Part shown: positions 34,925-43,578 of the stretch, one piece after another
Position numbering within the stretch: position 1 is the stretch's first letter
How the letters are laid out: every line of letters begins with the position of its first letter
From: Actinomycetaceae bacterium
Lineage (GTDB): Bacteria > Actinomycetota > Actinomycetes > Actinomycetales > Actinomycetaceae
Length of the DNA stretch: 64,000 bases
Reading direction: 5' to 3'
NCBI GenBank assembly: GCA_030524055.1
Contig: JAUNHH010000005.1
Coordinates: forward strand, 72,334 to 136,333
The notes under the pieces: model-generated
The model's input: the letters and a program-made list of their open reading frames with translations, nothing else
Told to the model about the DNA's origin: nothing
Database searches by the model: none
Translations under genes and position numbers: made by a program

Positions 34925-36799
34925 TTACGATTGGCGATTGCGCGTCGGAATAAGGCGTGCAGAATTGAGAATAAAGGCTGTTTCTGAGCCAACATGGATA
35001 AAGGCGGCAAGAATAGGGGAGAGAAGTCCGCAGGCCGCTAACGCCATTCCAATGAGGTCAATGGCGATAGTTCCAATAAAGTTCACCATCACGATTTTCC
35101 GTGCGCGTTGAGCAGTGTGAATAGTCTGCACAAGGTCACTGAGGTCGGAGGAGATTAAGATAATATCGGCGCTTTCTCGTGCGATTTCCGTTCCCGATCC
35201 CATTGCGATTCCGACATTAGCTCTGGCTAAAGCTGGTGCGTCATTTACGCCATCTCCAACCATGACAATGCTTCGACCTTGCGCGCGTTCAGAATCGATG
35301 GCCGCTAATTTTTCGTCAGGGAGTAGGCCAGCGCGTACATTATCAATACCTAATTCCTTGGCTACCTGTAGTGCAGCGGATTCATGGTCCCCTGTAATCA
35401 TCAGTGTGCGCAGGCCTCGGCGGTGCAGATCCGCTATTGCTTCTTTTGCTGAATCGCGAATGCTATCTGCCAAGAAAATAGTCCCTGCGTACTGACCATT
35501 AATACTGACATGGACTGATGATGTGTGTGTTGCCGTATTAGCAAAAACAGGGGCGTCTGGAATAAGGGTCTGATTTCCTGCAGAAATAGAGGAGCCATTA
35601 ACTTTTGCGCTGACCCCCAGGCCAGGTTGATACACAAAGTCCTCCGCTTCCCCAATAGGTACCTGAAGTGAGCGAGCGTGTTCCACAATGGCGCGCCCCA
35701 GAGGGTGTTCAGAATAGCTTTCTGCAGCAGCCACACTACTAAGAAGCTCTTTATCACTAAAAGGTGGATGTGCGTTGATATGGGAGACAGTTGGTGTGCC
35801 GGTTGTTAACGTCCCTGTTTTATCGAAGATGACCGTATCAACGGTGGAGAGCGCCTCAAGGTGGCTTCCGTCTTTGACAAAGGCACCACGTCGCGCAATT
35901 CGTGCTATCGCCGCTAAAACAGCTAAAGGTGTGCCAGCTGCGATACCACACGCACCTGCCACAACAACCACCGAAATTGTTGCCGGGAGATCGCGGGTAA
36001 CAATGTAGGTTAAAGCAGCGCCAACAAGGGCAAAATACACTAACCATGCTGCTAAACGGTCAGCAAGACGTTGAGCAGGCGCTTCACTGGATTGGGCCTG
36101 TTGAACAGCAGTAATAATCCGACCAAATGAGGATTCAGTTCCCACTCGTGTGGCCTGGATTTCCACTGCACCAACATGATTAATTGAACCAGCAAAAACC
36201 TCACTGCCTGCATGAATGTCAATAGGTAAAGGCTCGCCAGTAATACGTGATTGGTCTACCGTGGAGTTCCCAGAAACGACAATGCCATCAACAGGAATAC
36301 GCCCACCGGGTGACACAATGACGATGTCCTTTTCTGCGACTTCGCTTAAAGGGATGGTGGTGGCCTCATTATTTCTTCGGATGTGGACTGTATGAGGAAG
36401 AAAGGCGAGAAGTTCGGTGAGCGCATCACGCCCGCGGTCCATTGATAGGTCTTCAAGGATTTCCGCAGCGAGGACGAAAGTGATAATCACTAAAGCCGTG
36501 ACCCATTCGCCAATGAATGCTGCGGCAATAATGGCAATAAGCATGGATAGTTCCATACTCATTTTCCGCTTGAGTGCGTCTGCATATGCTTCAGTGGCAA
36601 TAGGCCAACAGCCTGTAACTAATCCGACAATTGCCAGTATGGGAAGCTGAGAGGAAGGCCAAGTAGCGCCAAGAGCTACCGCAATGGCAATAAGTGCGAC
36701 AACTAAGGTTCTGAGAAGATCCCAGCGATCAATACGTTTCCATAAACTGCGTAGAGTGTGTGGGGATGGAATATCTGTCGTAACGGCATCCGCACTCAT
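34925..36799 (-). CDS. Heavy-metal-type P-type ATPase lacking the CPC motif
   Basis: 624 aa. Actuator TGEP (188-190), phosphorylation site D326 (DKTGTLT), hinge VGDGVNDAPAL, and the closing AFIHVGSETAFILNSARLIP all place it near the P1B group. The TM6 metal site, normally CPC or SPC, reads AGACGIAAGTP (281-291): one Cys and no Pro after it. There is no N-terminal metal-binding domain. A recognised variant group has ACGIAAGTP, but its ion is not settled, so no ion is assigned. ATG 36799 follows GGAGG (the longer frame to 36877 lacks a ribosome site). Confidence 0.88.
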   Translation of the reverse strand: MSADAVTTDIPSPHTLRSLWKRIDRWDLLRTLVVALIAIAVALGATWPSSQLPILAIVGLVTGCWPIATEAYADALKRKMSMELSMLIAIIAAAFIGEWVTALVIITFVLAAEILEDLSMDRGRDALTELLAFLPHTVHIRRNNEATTIPLSEVAEKDIVIVSPGGRIPVDGIVVSGNSTVDQSRITGEPLPIDIHAGSEVFAGSINHVGAVEIQATRVGTESSFGRIITAVQQAQSSEAPAQRLADRLAAWLVYFALVGAALTYIVTRDLPATISVVVVAGACGIAAGTPLAVLAAIARIARRGAFVKDGSHLEALSTVDTVIFDKTGTLTTGTPTVSHINAHPPFSDKELLSSVAAAESYSEHPLGRAIVEHARSLQVPIGEAEDFVYQPGLGVSAKVNGSSISAGNQTLIPDAPVFANTATHTSSVHVSINGQYAGTIFLADSIRDSAKEAIADLHRRGLRTLMITGDHESAALQVAKELGIDNVRAGLLPDEKLAAIDSERAQGRSIVMVGDGVNDAPALARANVGIAMGSGTEIARESADIILISSDLSDLVQTIHTAQRARKIVMVNFIGTIAIDLIGMALAACGLLSPILAAFIHVGSETAFILNSARLIPTRNRQS

Positions 36800-36999
36800 T
36801 GCTTTTCCTCCAGCTTTCATTGCCAGTAGACATCGGAAAATGCATATCGGTAGGCGAACAAGCGCATGCCTGTCCAAGCAGAAATACGCCCGTCAATGTT
36901 CAGTGCGGAGTCTAGCGAGTGGAAAAGGCTGTGCCTAGAGTCCACATCTGATCGCCTGTGGATGCGTTGAGAAATCTTGAGTCTCGGAATGGGGGTTGG

Positions 37000-37012
37000 G
37001 CTCCGCCCTCGT
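37000..37012 (-). repeat. GAGGGCGG repeat copy (variant)
   Basis: GCTCCGCCCTCGT directly after the HxlR stop. Its inverted counterpart ACGAGGGCGGAGC lies inside the HxlR coding region at 37155-37167; both carry the same substitution, so they may be copies of each other. Confidence 0.55.
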
Positions 37013-37435
37013 TTATCGATAAAGGTGGCCATTACTGCAAAGGATCTGCAACTGAAGTTCCCCATCACATTGTGGGCACGCAGGTGGGGGAACCTGTTGT
37101 GGCACAGCGTCAAGATACGTCTGTCCCCAATGGTGCAACGCCAGGAGTAAAGGAACGAGGGCGGAGCCAGATTCGGTGAAGTGATAGGCCCAGCGAGTGC
37201 GAGCACCAGTTTCTTGGTAGGCGGTGCGCTGAAGTATTCCCGCTTTCTCCAGAGTGCGTAAACGTGTGCTGAGGAGGTTTTTCGGGCATCCGAGGCTGTG
37301 GTGGATGTCGCTAAAACGTGTCATACCCCGTGCAATGTCGCGCACGATCAGTAGAGTCCACTTTTCCCCGACGATGTCTAATGTCCGCGCGATTGAGCAG
37401 TGGGTGAGCGATGGCTTGGGAGTTGACATGGGCAC
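37013..37435 (-). CDS. HxlR-family transcriptional regulator
   Basis: 140 aa winged helix: CSIARTLDIVGEKWTLLIVRDI with the family N-terminal Cys, RFSDIHHSLGCPKNLLSTRLRTLEKAGIL, and GARTRWAYHFTESGSALVPLL. HxlR proteins sense aldehydes, quinones or redox stress. A Cys pair near the end (CPQCDG) may add zinc or redox sensing. Divergent from the quinone-oxidoreductase gene, with a palindrome between them, so it likely controls that gene. ATG 37429 is an alternative start. Confidence 0.92.
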   Translation of the reverse strand: MPMSTPKPSLTHCSIARTLDIVGEKWTLLIVRDIARGMTRFSDIHHSLGCPKNLLSTRLRTLEKAGILQRTAYQETGARTRWAYHFTESGSALVPLLLALHHWGQTYLDAVPQQVPPPACPQCDGELQLQILCSNGHLYR

Positions 37436-37444
37436 CTCAAGTAT

Positions 37445-37467
37445 CTAGGTTTATTTTCTGAACCTAG
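37445..37467. promoter_or_regulatory. Candidate HxlR operator
   Basis: Inverted repeat CTAGGTT (37445-37451) and AACCTAG (37461-37467), 9-bp spacer, in the 62-base divergent promoter region between hxlR-type and reductase genes. Confidence 0.6.
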
Positions 37468-37497
37468 CACAGACGTGGATCGAATGGAAGAGACCAA

Positions 37498-38490
37498 ATG
37501 AAAGCCCTTGCCTTGAAAAAATATGGTCAGCCCGAAGAATGGGTTGATATGCCCTTGCCGCGGCCAGAGCCTGACCAGGTCGTCGTCAAAGTAGCGGCAG
37601 TGGGCCTCAATCCTTTAGATCGCATGATTGCTGATGGGCAATTTAAATTGCTTTTCCCTTATCGGCTGCCTCAGATTATGGGTAATGAATTTTCCGGGGT
37701 TATTACTGAGGTGGGCAATAATGTGACTGACTGGAAAATAGGGGATGAAGTTTATGCTCGTCCTAATATTCGGCACCTGGGGGCCTTCGCTGAATACATT
37801 GCCGTGAATGCGGCAGACCTTGCGCATAAACCAGCAAATCTTTCTTTTGAGGAAGCAGCATCCTTGCCATTGGTATTGCTGACCGCAATCCAGGCATTTA
37901 CCGAGAAAAGTACGGTTGGCCCAGGGGTAACTGTGTTTATCCAAGGTGGCGCTGGCGGGCTAGGTGCCATTGCGATTCAGGTGGCAAAGTATTTAGGTGC
38001 AACGGTGGCAACCACTGTGAGTGCCAAGGATATTGACCATGTGAAAAAACTGGGCGCGGATATTGTTATCGATTATCGACGTCAGCGTTATGAGGAGCAT
38101 ATTCACAACTACGATATTGTGCTTGACACTATTGGAGGTGAAGAAACCTATCGGGCGATGACGGTTCTGCGCCCAGGTGGCCAACTCATTAGCGTTGTTG
38201 CCGCACCTGATGCTGAATTTGCCCGCCTCATCGGCAAGCCCATAATGGCGCCAGTCATGGCTTTTATGAGTAGGAAACAACGGGGCGCCGCGAAAAAACT
38301 CGGGGTGAACTATTCCTTCCTTTTTATGCGCGCAAATGGGGCGCAACTCGCTTCTTTTACTCCCGTGATTGAGGAGGGATTAATCCGACCTTTTATTGGG
38401 GAGGTTGTGCCATTCGATGAACTTCCGCAAGCGTTAGCAAACCTTAAGCAGCCGAAGAAGACCTCGGGGAAAGTTGTTGCTGCCCTCTAG
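37498..38490 (+). CDS. Zinc-free quinone oxidoreductase-like MDR enzyme
   Basis: 330 aa medium-chain dehydrogenase/reductase: MKALALKKYGQPEEWVDMP, VAAVGLNPLDRMIADGQ, MGNEFSGVITEVG and the NADPH loop IQGGAGGLGAIAIQVAKYLGA (split). No zinc-binding Cys cluster, so it is of the quinone oxidoreductase (QOR/ZTA1) kind that reduces quinones or enones. Paired with the divergent HxlR gene, a frequent arrangement for quinone or electrophile stress. Confidence 0.93.
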   Translation: MKALALKKYGQPEEWVDMPLPRPEPDQVVVKVAAVGLNPLDRMIADGQFKLLFPYRLPQIMGNEFSGVITEVGNNVTDWKIGDEVYARPNIRHLGAFAEYIAVNAADLAHKPANLSFEEAASLPLVLLTAIQAFTEKSTVGPGVTVFIQGGAGGLGAIAIQVAKYLGATVATTVSAKDIDHVKKLGADIVIDYRRQRYEEHIHNYDIVLDTIGGEETYRAMTVLRPGGQLISVVAAPDAEFARLIGKPIMAPVMAFMSRKQRGAAKKLGVNYSFLFMRANGAQLASFTPVIEEGLIRPFIGEVVPFDELPQALANLKQPKKTSGKVVAAL

Positions 38491-38522
38491 ATTTGAGGCT
38501 TCAGAGTCTTCAAGGAGGAAAT

Positions 38523-39068
38523 ATGCGCTCATTCGTTACCTATGTTGGAGGGGCTGTGGGGCTTATCTTTCTTCTTGCCGCGTGTGCTGCACCTAGCGGG
38601 GCTCAGTCTTCCGAGCATCAATCTGGCAATGTGCAGGCGATGAGTGGCGCTATTCAGGGGCGGTCTGGGCAATCGGCAGCTCAACAGGTAGGAAATCGGA
38701 GCCCACTATTGACCGTGGAAAACTCCAATTGGGGTGAGGTGTCGAATGCTGAGGATTATTTATCACGTGAAGTCGCGATTGTTTATGGCGACGGGTCGGT
38801 GGAGTTTTATCGCGAATATAATCTGAGGGGAAAAGTTGATCAGCAACAGCGCACATTAAGTGAGGCAGAATTTGCTGATTTGCGGCGTCTGCTTGCCTCT
38901 TTCGATGGAGACTTAAGTAGGAAAGCAGGAGTTGATGGCGTGGGGTGGAACTTTACGATTCACGACTCTGAAGGAGCAGTGACGAAAAGCGGGGAAGGGT
39001 ATCTCAGCAGCAGCCCGTCCTTTGAAAAGATTGTCGATGTGGTGATGCCACAGCGCCTCCAGGAATAG
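38523..39068 (+). CDS. Predicted lipoprotein of unknown function
   Basis: 181 aa. Signal with lipobox LLAACA (Cys about residue 21), a Gln/Ser/Gly-rich linker and a C-terminal domain (REVAIVYGDGSVEFYREY, EFADLRRLLASFDGDLSRKAG, WNFTIHDSEG) of about 110 residues that I do not recognise. ATG 38523 follows AAGGAGGAAAT, which fixes the start. Starts 32 bases after the reductase stop and may share its transcript. Confidence 0.8.
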   Translation: MRSFVTYVGGAVGLIFLLAACAAPSGAQSSEHQSGNVQAMSGAIQGRSGQSAAQQVGNRSPLLTVENSNWGEVSNAEDYLSREVAIVYGDGSVEFYREYNLRGKVDQQQRTLSEAEFADLRRLLASFDGDLSRKAGVDGVGWNFTIHDSEGAVTKSGEGYLSSSPSFEKIVDVVMPQRLQE

Positions 39069-39118
39069 GGCCCCGTCGCGGGAGGCTGTCTTACCGCTGT
39101 ACATGCAGGTCATCATTA

Positions 39119-39130
39119 ACGAGGGCGGGG
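39119..39130 (+). repeat. GAGGGCGGGG repeat copy
   Basis: ACGAGGGCGGGG, about 50 bases after the lipoprotein stop. Confidence 0.7.
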
Positions 39131-39279
39131 TTGATCTGATTCAGAAGGACTCCGATTTAGTGCATCTCTGCCTTCTTACAAGCGCCCACACGAGGAGGTT
39201 GTCGAGTATGATCGACAAGGGTAAGACGTCCTTGCTATGGAAGATCGTATTATTCCTCGTCCCCGCTATTTCGAGCGGA

Positions 39280-40137
39280 TTAAGCCCAGAGTTCCTCTTC
39301 CAATTCGATCTTCCCCATGGAGAGAATACGGCTGCGAATATCAGGATCTGCCCATAGGTGCGCAATATGAGAGGGGACAATCTGCCAGGAAACGCCCCAT
39401 TCATCCTGACACCATCCACATTGTTCCGCCTCCGCCTTCCGCGAGAGCCCTGCCCATAAAGCATCCAATTCAGCCTGCGAGGACACGCTTGCCGAAATGG
39501 AGACTCCCGGAGAAAAAGTGAAATCGTGGAATGTTCCCGAGTCCATTGCGGCAAACCAGCGGCCACGCAGAGTGAAATTAGTAAATTGGATTGTGCCAGC
39601 ATCTAGTGGGCCCTTTTCGTCATAGCGAAGAAGGGACTTGCGTTCGCCGCCGAAAAGGCTCATCCAATGGTTGGTGGCCGCTTCACAATTGCCATGATTG
39701 CTCCCGCCGAACATAAATGCAGGAATGAAGAACGGTGCAGGTTCGCCAGCCGGGTCAGTCAACATTAACTGCCAGGTAAATCCAAAGCGATCCCGAACCC
39801 ATGCATATAGCGGACTAAAAGGATACTCGCCTAAGGGCATTAGGTCCCCGCCCTCGCCCAACTGTGCATGGCATTCCCGAAGGTAATCGCGGGCCCCATC
39901 CTCGCCGCCAAAGAGTAGAGGGTCGAAATTTAATACCCCGCTAATAGAAGGATTGGGCGTGTAACTTTCATCCGCCGCCAAAATCATCAGCTGCTCACCG
40001 TGAATCGCAATCTGCGCGACATTTCCCGATTTCTCCACCGTCACATCGCGAAAAATCTCTGAATAATAATCAATGGCCGATTCCAGAGGCTCGGAAATCC
40101 ATACACAGGGGACAATTGATAGATCGCTCTTTGTCAT
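39280..40137 (-). CDS. VOC-family (PhnB-like) protein, two domains
   Basis: 285 aa with two tandem glyoxalase/PhnB-like halves: IVPCVWISEPLESAIDYYSEIF and GALNFDPLL-type first half (VLNFDPLLFGGEDGARDYL), then FMFGGSNHGNCEAATNHWMSLF and the closing LDALWAGLSRKAEAEQCGWCQDEWGVSWQIV (split). It resembles the 3-demethylubiquinone methyltransferase-like group, which are metal-binding-fold proteins without a proven reaction. ATG 40137 is chosen by family alignment; the frame is open to 40185. Confidence 0.85.
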   Translation of the reverse strand: MTKSDLSIVPCVWISEPLESAIDYYSEIFRDVTVEKSGNVAQIAIHGEQLMILAADESYTPNPSISGVLNFDPLLFGGEDGARDYLRECHAQLGEGGDLMPLGEYPFSPLYAWVRDRFGFTWQLMLTDPAGEPAPFFIPAFMFGGSNHGNCEAATNHWMSLFGGERKSLLRYDEKGPLDAGTIQFTNFTLRGRWFAAMDSGTFHDFTFSPGVSISASVSSQAELDALWAGLSRKAEAEQCGWCQDEWGVSWQIVPSHIAHLWADPDIRSRILSMGKIELEEELWA

Positions 40138-40217
40138 AGGGGAAGAATAGGTGTCAATAACTGAGACCCTGGCATTAAGGCACAATGGGCGTGGCGCTAC
40201 CCTGTATAGATACCGCC

Positions 40218-40230
40218 GCCCCGCCCTCGT
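40218..40230 (-). repeat. GAGGGCGGGG repeat copy
   Basis: GCCCCGCCCTCGT in the divergent region between the VOC gene and dps. Confidence 0.7.
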
Positions 40231-40352
40231 GGATTGTTGTCCACTTCCCGAAGTGCCCCTGAAAAGGCCCTAAGACCAAAGTCCTAGATTGTGTGACCAA
40301 CGCACCCGTCCAGCTTCCGCCACATATTGGCTAAGGGGACTAAGTTGGGGTT

Positions 40353-40841
40353 ATGGCGAATACTACGATTCAGAATCCTCCTGTTGCTCCTGCATTCACC
40401 GCCTCTGCTGAGCTCACCGCGAGCCTGCAGCGTGCACTCGTTGACGTCACCGCCCTGAGCCTGGTGGGCAAGCAGATCCACTGGAATGTTGTGGGCCCGA
40501 ACTTCCGTGACCTCCACCTGAACCTGGATGAGGTTGTTCTTATCGCTCGTGAAGGCTCTGACCAGCTGGCCGAGCGCATGCGCGCTATCAACGTCTACCC
40601 CGACGCACGTCCTGAGACTGTGGCGTCACAGACCTCCGTGCCGCAGGCACCTGAAGCTGCTGTGATCACCGCTGACGCCGTGAACTACATTGTGTCCGCG
40701 ATTAACGCTGTCACTATCACCCTGCGTGAAATCCACAGCGTGGTCGATGATGCTGACCCCTCATCTGTTGGCATTATTGAAGACCAACTGCAGCGTCTTG
40801 AACAGCAGTCATGGTTCCTTTCCGCTCAGAACTACAGCTGA
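40353..40841 (+). CDS. dps: Dps-family ferritin-like DNA-protection protein
   Basis: 162 aa. Dodecameric mini-ferritin that oxidises and stores iron with peroxide and shields DNA. Ferroxidase residues are in place: H43 (KQIHWNVVGPNF), H55 and D59 (LHLNLDEVV), with the long helix AREGSDQLAERM following. Ala/Thr/Pro-rich N-terminal tail. Gene is monocistronic and has biased codon use suggestive of high expression. Own terminator at 40878. Confidence 0.95.
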   Translation: MANTTIQNPPVAPAFTASAELTASLQRALVDVTALSLVGKQIHWNVVGPNFRDLHLNLDEVVLIAREGSDQLAERMRAINVYPDARPETVASQTSVPQAPEAAVITADAVNYIVSAINAVTITLREIHSVVDDADPSSVGIIEDQLQRLEQQSWFLSAQNYS

Positions 40842-40877
40842 GCGCTGAGCATCTGGCGGGCTCAGTCCGCCAATAAC

Positions 40878-40918
40878 AAAACTCCCTGGTGCGCCAATAA
40901 AGCGCGCCGGGGAGTTTT
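40878..40918 (+). terminator. Terminator of dps
   Basis: Arms AAAACTCCC (40878-40886) and GGGAGTTTT (40910-40918), inner GCGC pair, ending in a T run. A second small hairpin (TGGCGG/CCGCCA) lies just before. Confidence 0.8.
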
Positions 40919-40940
40919 CGCTATTTCGATATAATGCGCT

Positions 40941-41924
40941 ATGCGCACAGAGATTTGTTATCAGGGTAAGCTCTTTCCATCAGATCCAGAAAAGACTGTT
41001 CCCATTTCAATGGGGCTATCTCGCGACGGGATAATTGTCCTGTGGGCTAGTCGTATCGGCGCAGAAGAAATACTCTCATGGGGCGATGCTGGCATTGCGA
41101 TGTCAACGCAGACGCCTCAAGGGCACTCAGTATCTATTGCGCGTTATAACTCAGATGGCGATTTCCTTTCCGCTACTTCTATCGAGAACTTCTCCTTATG
41201 TTGGCCATTTATTGGCGAATTCCCTAATGGAGATATCTGTCTTGTGGCGGCACGATGCGCGTTTAACCAGGGGCAACCAGAAAACAATGCGCGGATTTAT
41301 GATTCTGACGGGAATTTCCTACGTGAGGGCTGTTTTGGGGATGGGGTTGAGCATTTAGCCATCGACGATAATGGTCTGATCTGGGTGGGCTATTTCGATG
41401 AAGGGATTTTTGGTAATAGGGGCTGGGATAACCCTTTAGGTGCGGCAGGAATCGTTGCCTGGAGCGCCGATTTTCATAGGAACTGGGAAATGCCCGACTA
41501 TCTTATTGCTGACACCTATTCGCTGAATATCGCTAATCAAGAAGTCATTTCCTGCCCCTACACAGGCCTTGACAATGACTTTCCATTTGTCAGGATTCGC
41601 GATGGTAAAGCGACAACATGGGAAACTAATAGTGAAGTAAGCGGTCCCTTTGGAGTTGTTTCTAATGGCTGGGAATATGTAACGATCGGCAGTTATGAGC
41701 ATTCCTTAGCCTTTTCCCGCCATCTCCTTGAGGGAAATAGACTCCGTTCCTCGCGTAGCGGGGTGTTATCCATTGACGAGGGCGGGACTGCACTGCTCGA
41801 AGGGCTCCAAGGGAAGGATGAGCAACGCCGCAAAGCTGGCCCCGTTTGGGACAAAGTTATCTGTCGAGGTAGGGTAGCGCACTTTTTTGTTGGCTCTCAC
41901 TGGTTTACCTACGAGATGGAATAG
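40941..41924 (+). CDS. Hypothetical protein, beta-propeller-like
   Basis: 327 aa cytoplasmic protein with recurring short blade-like segments ending in aromatic-Asp-Gly turns: RYNSDGDFLSATS, IYDSDGNFLREG, AIDDNGLIWVGYFDEGIFG and VRIRDGKATTW. This spacing suggests a beta-propeller. No catalytic motif and no signal peptide. A GAGGGCGGG repeat copy (41776-41786) is read in frame as DEGGT. Function unknown. Confidence 0.75.
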   Translation: MRTEICYQGKLFPSDPEKTVPISMGLSRDGIIVLWASRIGAEEILSWGDAGIAMSTQTPQGHSVSIARYNSDGDFLSATSIENFSLCWPFIGEFPNGDICLVAARCAFNQGQPENNARIYDSDGNFLREGCFGDGVEHLAIDDNGLIWVGYFDEGIFGNRGWDNPLGAAGIVAWSADFHRNWEMPDYLIADTYSLNIANQEVISCPYTGLDNDFPFVRIRDGKATTWETNSEVSGPFGVVSNGWEYVTIGSYEHSLAFSRHLLEGNRLRSSRSGVLSIDEGGTALLEGLQGKDEQRRKAGPVWDKVICRGRVAHFFVGSHWFTYEME

Positions 41925-42028
41925 GGGAGGGCCGGACCTGTCCCGCCTAGGACTGCATACCTCTGTGGGAGGTATTGATGGGTGCGCAATCCCATTGTGG
42001 CTGCGGTTTGTGCTGCGGCGGGACTTGC
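41925..42028. other. Intergenic stretch with small hairpins
   Basis: Two short hairpins (ATACCTC/GAGGTAT near 41958-41976 and ATGGG/CCCAT near 41979-41996) precede the 19-bp-pitch array. No gene seen. Confidence 0.45.
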
Positions 42029-42163
42029 CTCAAGGCATAGTTTGTTTCTCAGGGCAGAGTTCGTGTCTCAAGGCACCGTTAAATTGCGAATTAACGGTGC
42101 CTTGAGCGACAAAGTATGCCTTGAGCGCGGAACTATGCCTTGAGAGTCGAACCATGCCCCAAG
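42029..42163. repeat. Head-to-head array of 14-bp elements on a 19-bp pitch
   Basis: Three forward copies of CTCAAGGCATAGTT-like elements start at 42029, 42048 and 42067; four inverted copies (AACTATGCCTTGAG-like) start at 42093, 42112, 42131 and 42150. Every step is exactly 19 bases and the 5-base spacers differ. The first six copies are symmetric about 42086-42087, and the central pair extends to a perfect 16-bp palindrome. As RNA it would fold into one long stepped hairpin; as DNA it offers regularly spaced protein sites. Function unknown. Confidence 0.8.
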
Positions 42164-42236
42164 GCGCCGCCTCGCCCTCGTAAATGAAAGTGCAGGTGCG
42201 ATCTGAGCCCTGCCAGCACCACCGCCACCACCCTGA
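42164..42236. other. Spacer with variant GAGGGCG repeat
   Basis: Between the two arrays. Carries a degenerate repeat copy CTCGCCCTCGT at 42171-42181. Nothing else seen. Confidence 0.4.
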
Positions 42237-42328
42237 TTGACAAATTGCCGATTTCAGCGATGACGGATTATCGATTTCAGCGTTGACAAATTGTAGACTT
42301 CAGGTATGACGGATTATCGATCTCGCGT
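42237..42328 (+). repeat. Four tandem 23-bp units overlapping the DUF4143 ATPase start
   Basis: Units at 42237-42259, 42260-42282, 42283-42305 and 42306-42328. Units 1 and 3 begin TTGACAAATTG; units 2 and 4 begin ATGACGGATTATCGAT; all four share xTGACxxATTxxxGA and a TTCAGC or TCGCG end. The ATG of unit 4 is the start codon of the ATPase, and no Shine-Dalgarno sequence precedes it. Iteron-like; probably protein-binding and autoregulatory. Confidence 0.75.
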
Positions 42329-43559
42329 GGTTGATAGCGAGTTAGCTGCGAAAATGTCAGCTATGGGCGCTGTTCTTATCGACGGGCCGAAGGCGGTAGG
42401 GAAGACCTTCACTGCCGAACAGGTTGCGGGCACGATCATGCGTATGGATGTTGACCGAGCTGCCCGCGCTGCACTAGAGATCGATCCGGACCAACTTTTT
42501 CGAGCCACACCGCCCATCGTCTTTGATGAATGGCAGGAAACCCCCGACCTGTGGAACCTCGTCCGCCGTGCCGTTGATGACCATAAAGGCAAAGGCTTGT
42601 ATATTTTGACCGGTTCTTCTCGCCCTCGCGATCAGGCGCGAGTGCACTCTGGGGCTGGCCGCATAGGACGGCTCCGAATGAGGCCGATGTCCCTTGTCGA
42701 GTCGGGACACTCCAGCGGAGAGGTTAGCCTCAAGGCCCTTCTCAGTGGCGAAGAACCAAGCGGTACGCCGCTTCCTCTGACCATTACGGATCTTCTTGAG
42801 CGTATTGTCATCGGCGGTTGGCCAGATTTATTGGAAGCCGACGAGTATGACAGCAGGATTTGGCTTCGCGATTACAGTCGCAATATTGCCGAAATTGATG
42901 TGCCAGGACTGGGACCACGGCGGAATCCAGGAAATATCACCCGGCTCCTAACAGCATTGGGCCGCGCAACGGGCACGCCGCAAAACCTTTCGGCACTCGC
43001 GCGAGATGTCGGTGGGGCTCGCGGTCCGATAGCGTCCGAAACACTCACCAATTACATGGAAGCACTAGAGCGTCTCATGTTGATTGAGCCTCTTCCCGCC
43101 TGGCAACCGCATATGCGTTCAAAAACGCGTTTACGTACCTCGCCTATACAGCACTTTGTCGATCCCTCGCTGGGAATTTCTACTCTCGGCGTGGACAGTA
43201 ATGCACTTGCACGCGATCTTGAAGCAGCAGGACTCCATTTTGAATCGATGGTGCTCAGGGATCTTCGCATTTATAGTCAGTCTCTTGGTGCTCAACTCTA
43301 TTCCTGGCGAGATTCACAAACAGGTGCCGAAGTTGATGTGATCCTCGAATACCCTAATAGCTCCTGGGCAGGTATCGAAATTAAAATGGGGGAGTCTGCA
43401 GTGGACAGCGCTGCAGAATCACTTTTGCGTTGCGCGCAGAAAATTGATTCCGATAAACACGGCGACCCAATAGCGCTAATAGTAATAACAGGCGGCCGCT
43501 ATTCCTATCGTCGTCCAGATGGCGTCTGCGTTGTCCCCATTACTGCACTTGGGCCGTAG
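42306..43559 (+). CDS. AAA_14/DUF4143 ATPase
   Basis: 417 aa. N-terminal P-loop domain (AAA_14) with Walker A GPKAVGKT (27-34) and Walker B IVFDEWQE (71-78), then ILTGSSRPRD; winged helix region; C-terminal DUF4143 with a PD-(D/E)xK-like core (FESMVLRDLRIYSQ, YSWRDSQTGAEVDVIL, AGIEIKMGE). Such proteins are widespread in actinobacteria and gut bacteria, often without known targets; the nuclease-like core suggests nucleic acid handling. The start codon sits in the last of four 23-bp units, so translation or transcription may be tied to that array. Confidence 0.9.
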   Translation: MTDYRSRVVDSELAAKMSAMGAVLIDGPKAVGKTFTAEQVAGTIMRMDVDRAARAALEIDPDQLFRATPPIVFDEWQETPDLWNLVRRAVDDHKGKGLYILTGSSRPRDQARVHSGAGRIGRLRMRPMSLVESGHSSGEVSLKALLSGEEPSGTPLPLTITDLLERIVIGGWPDLLEADEYDSRIWLRDYSRNIAEIDVPGLGPRRNPGNITRLLTALGRATGTPQNLSALARDVGGARGPIASETLTNYMEALERLMLIEPLPAWQPHMRSKTRLRTSPIQHFVDPSLGISTLGVDSNALARDLEAAGLHFESMVLRDLRIYSQSLGAQLYSWRDSQTGAEVDVILEYPNSSWAGIEIKMGESAVDSAAESLLRCAQKIDSDKHGDPIALIVITGGRYSYRRPDGVCVVPITALGP

Positions 43560-43578
43560 TGAGTAGATTCTTTATTCG

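Noticed and set aside
42029-42163. CRISPR array
   Set aside because: Units are 14 bp with 5-bp gaps and change orientation in the middle; CRISPR repeats and spacers are longer and unidirectional, and no cas gene is present.
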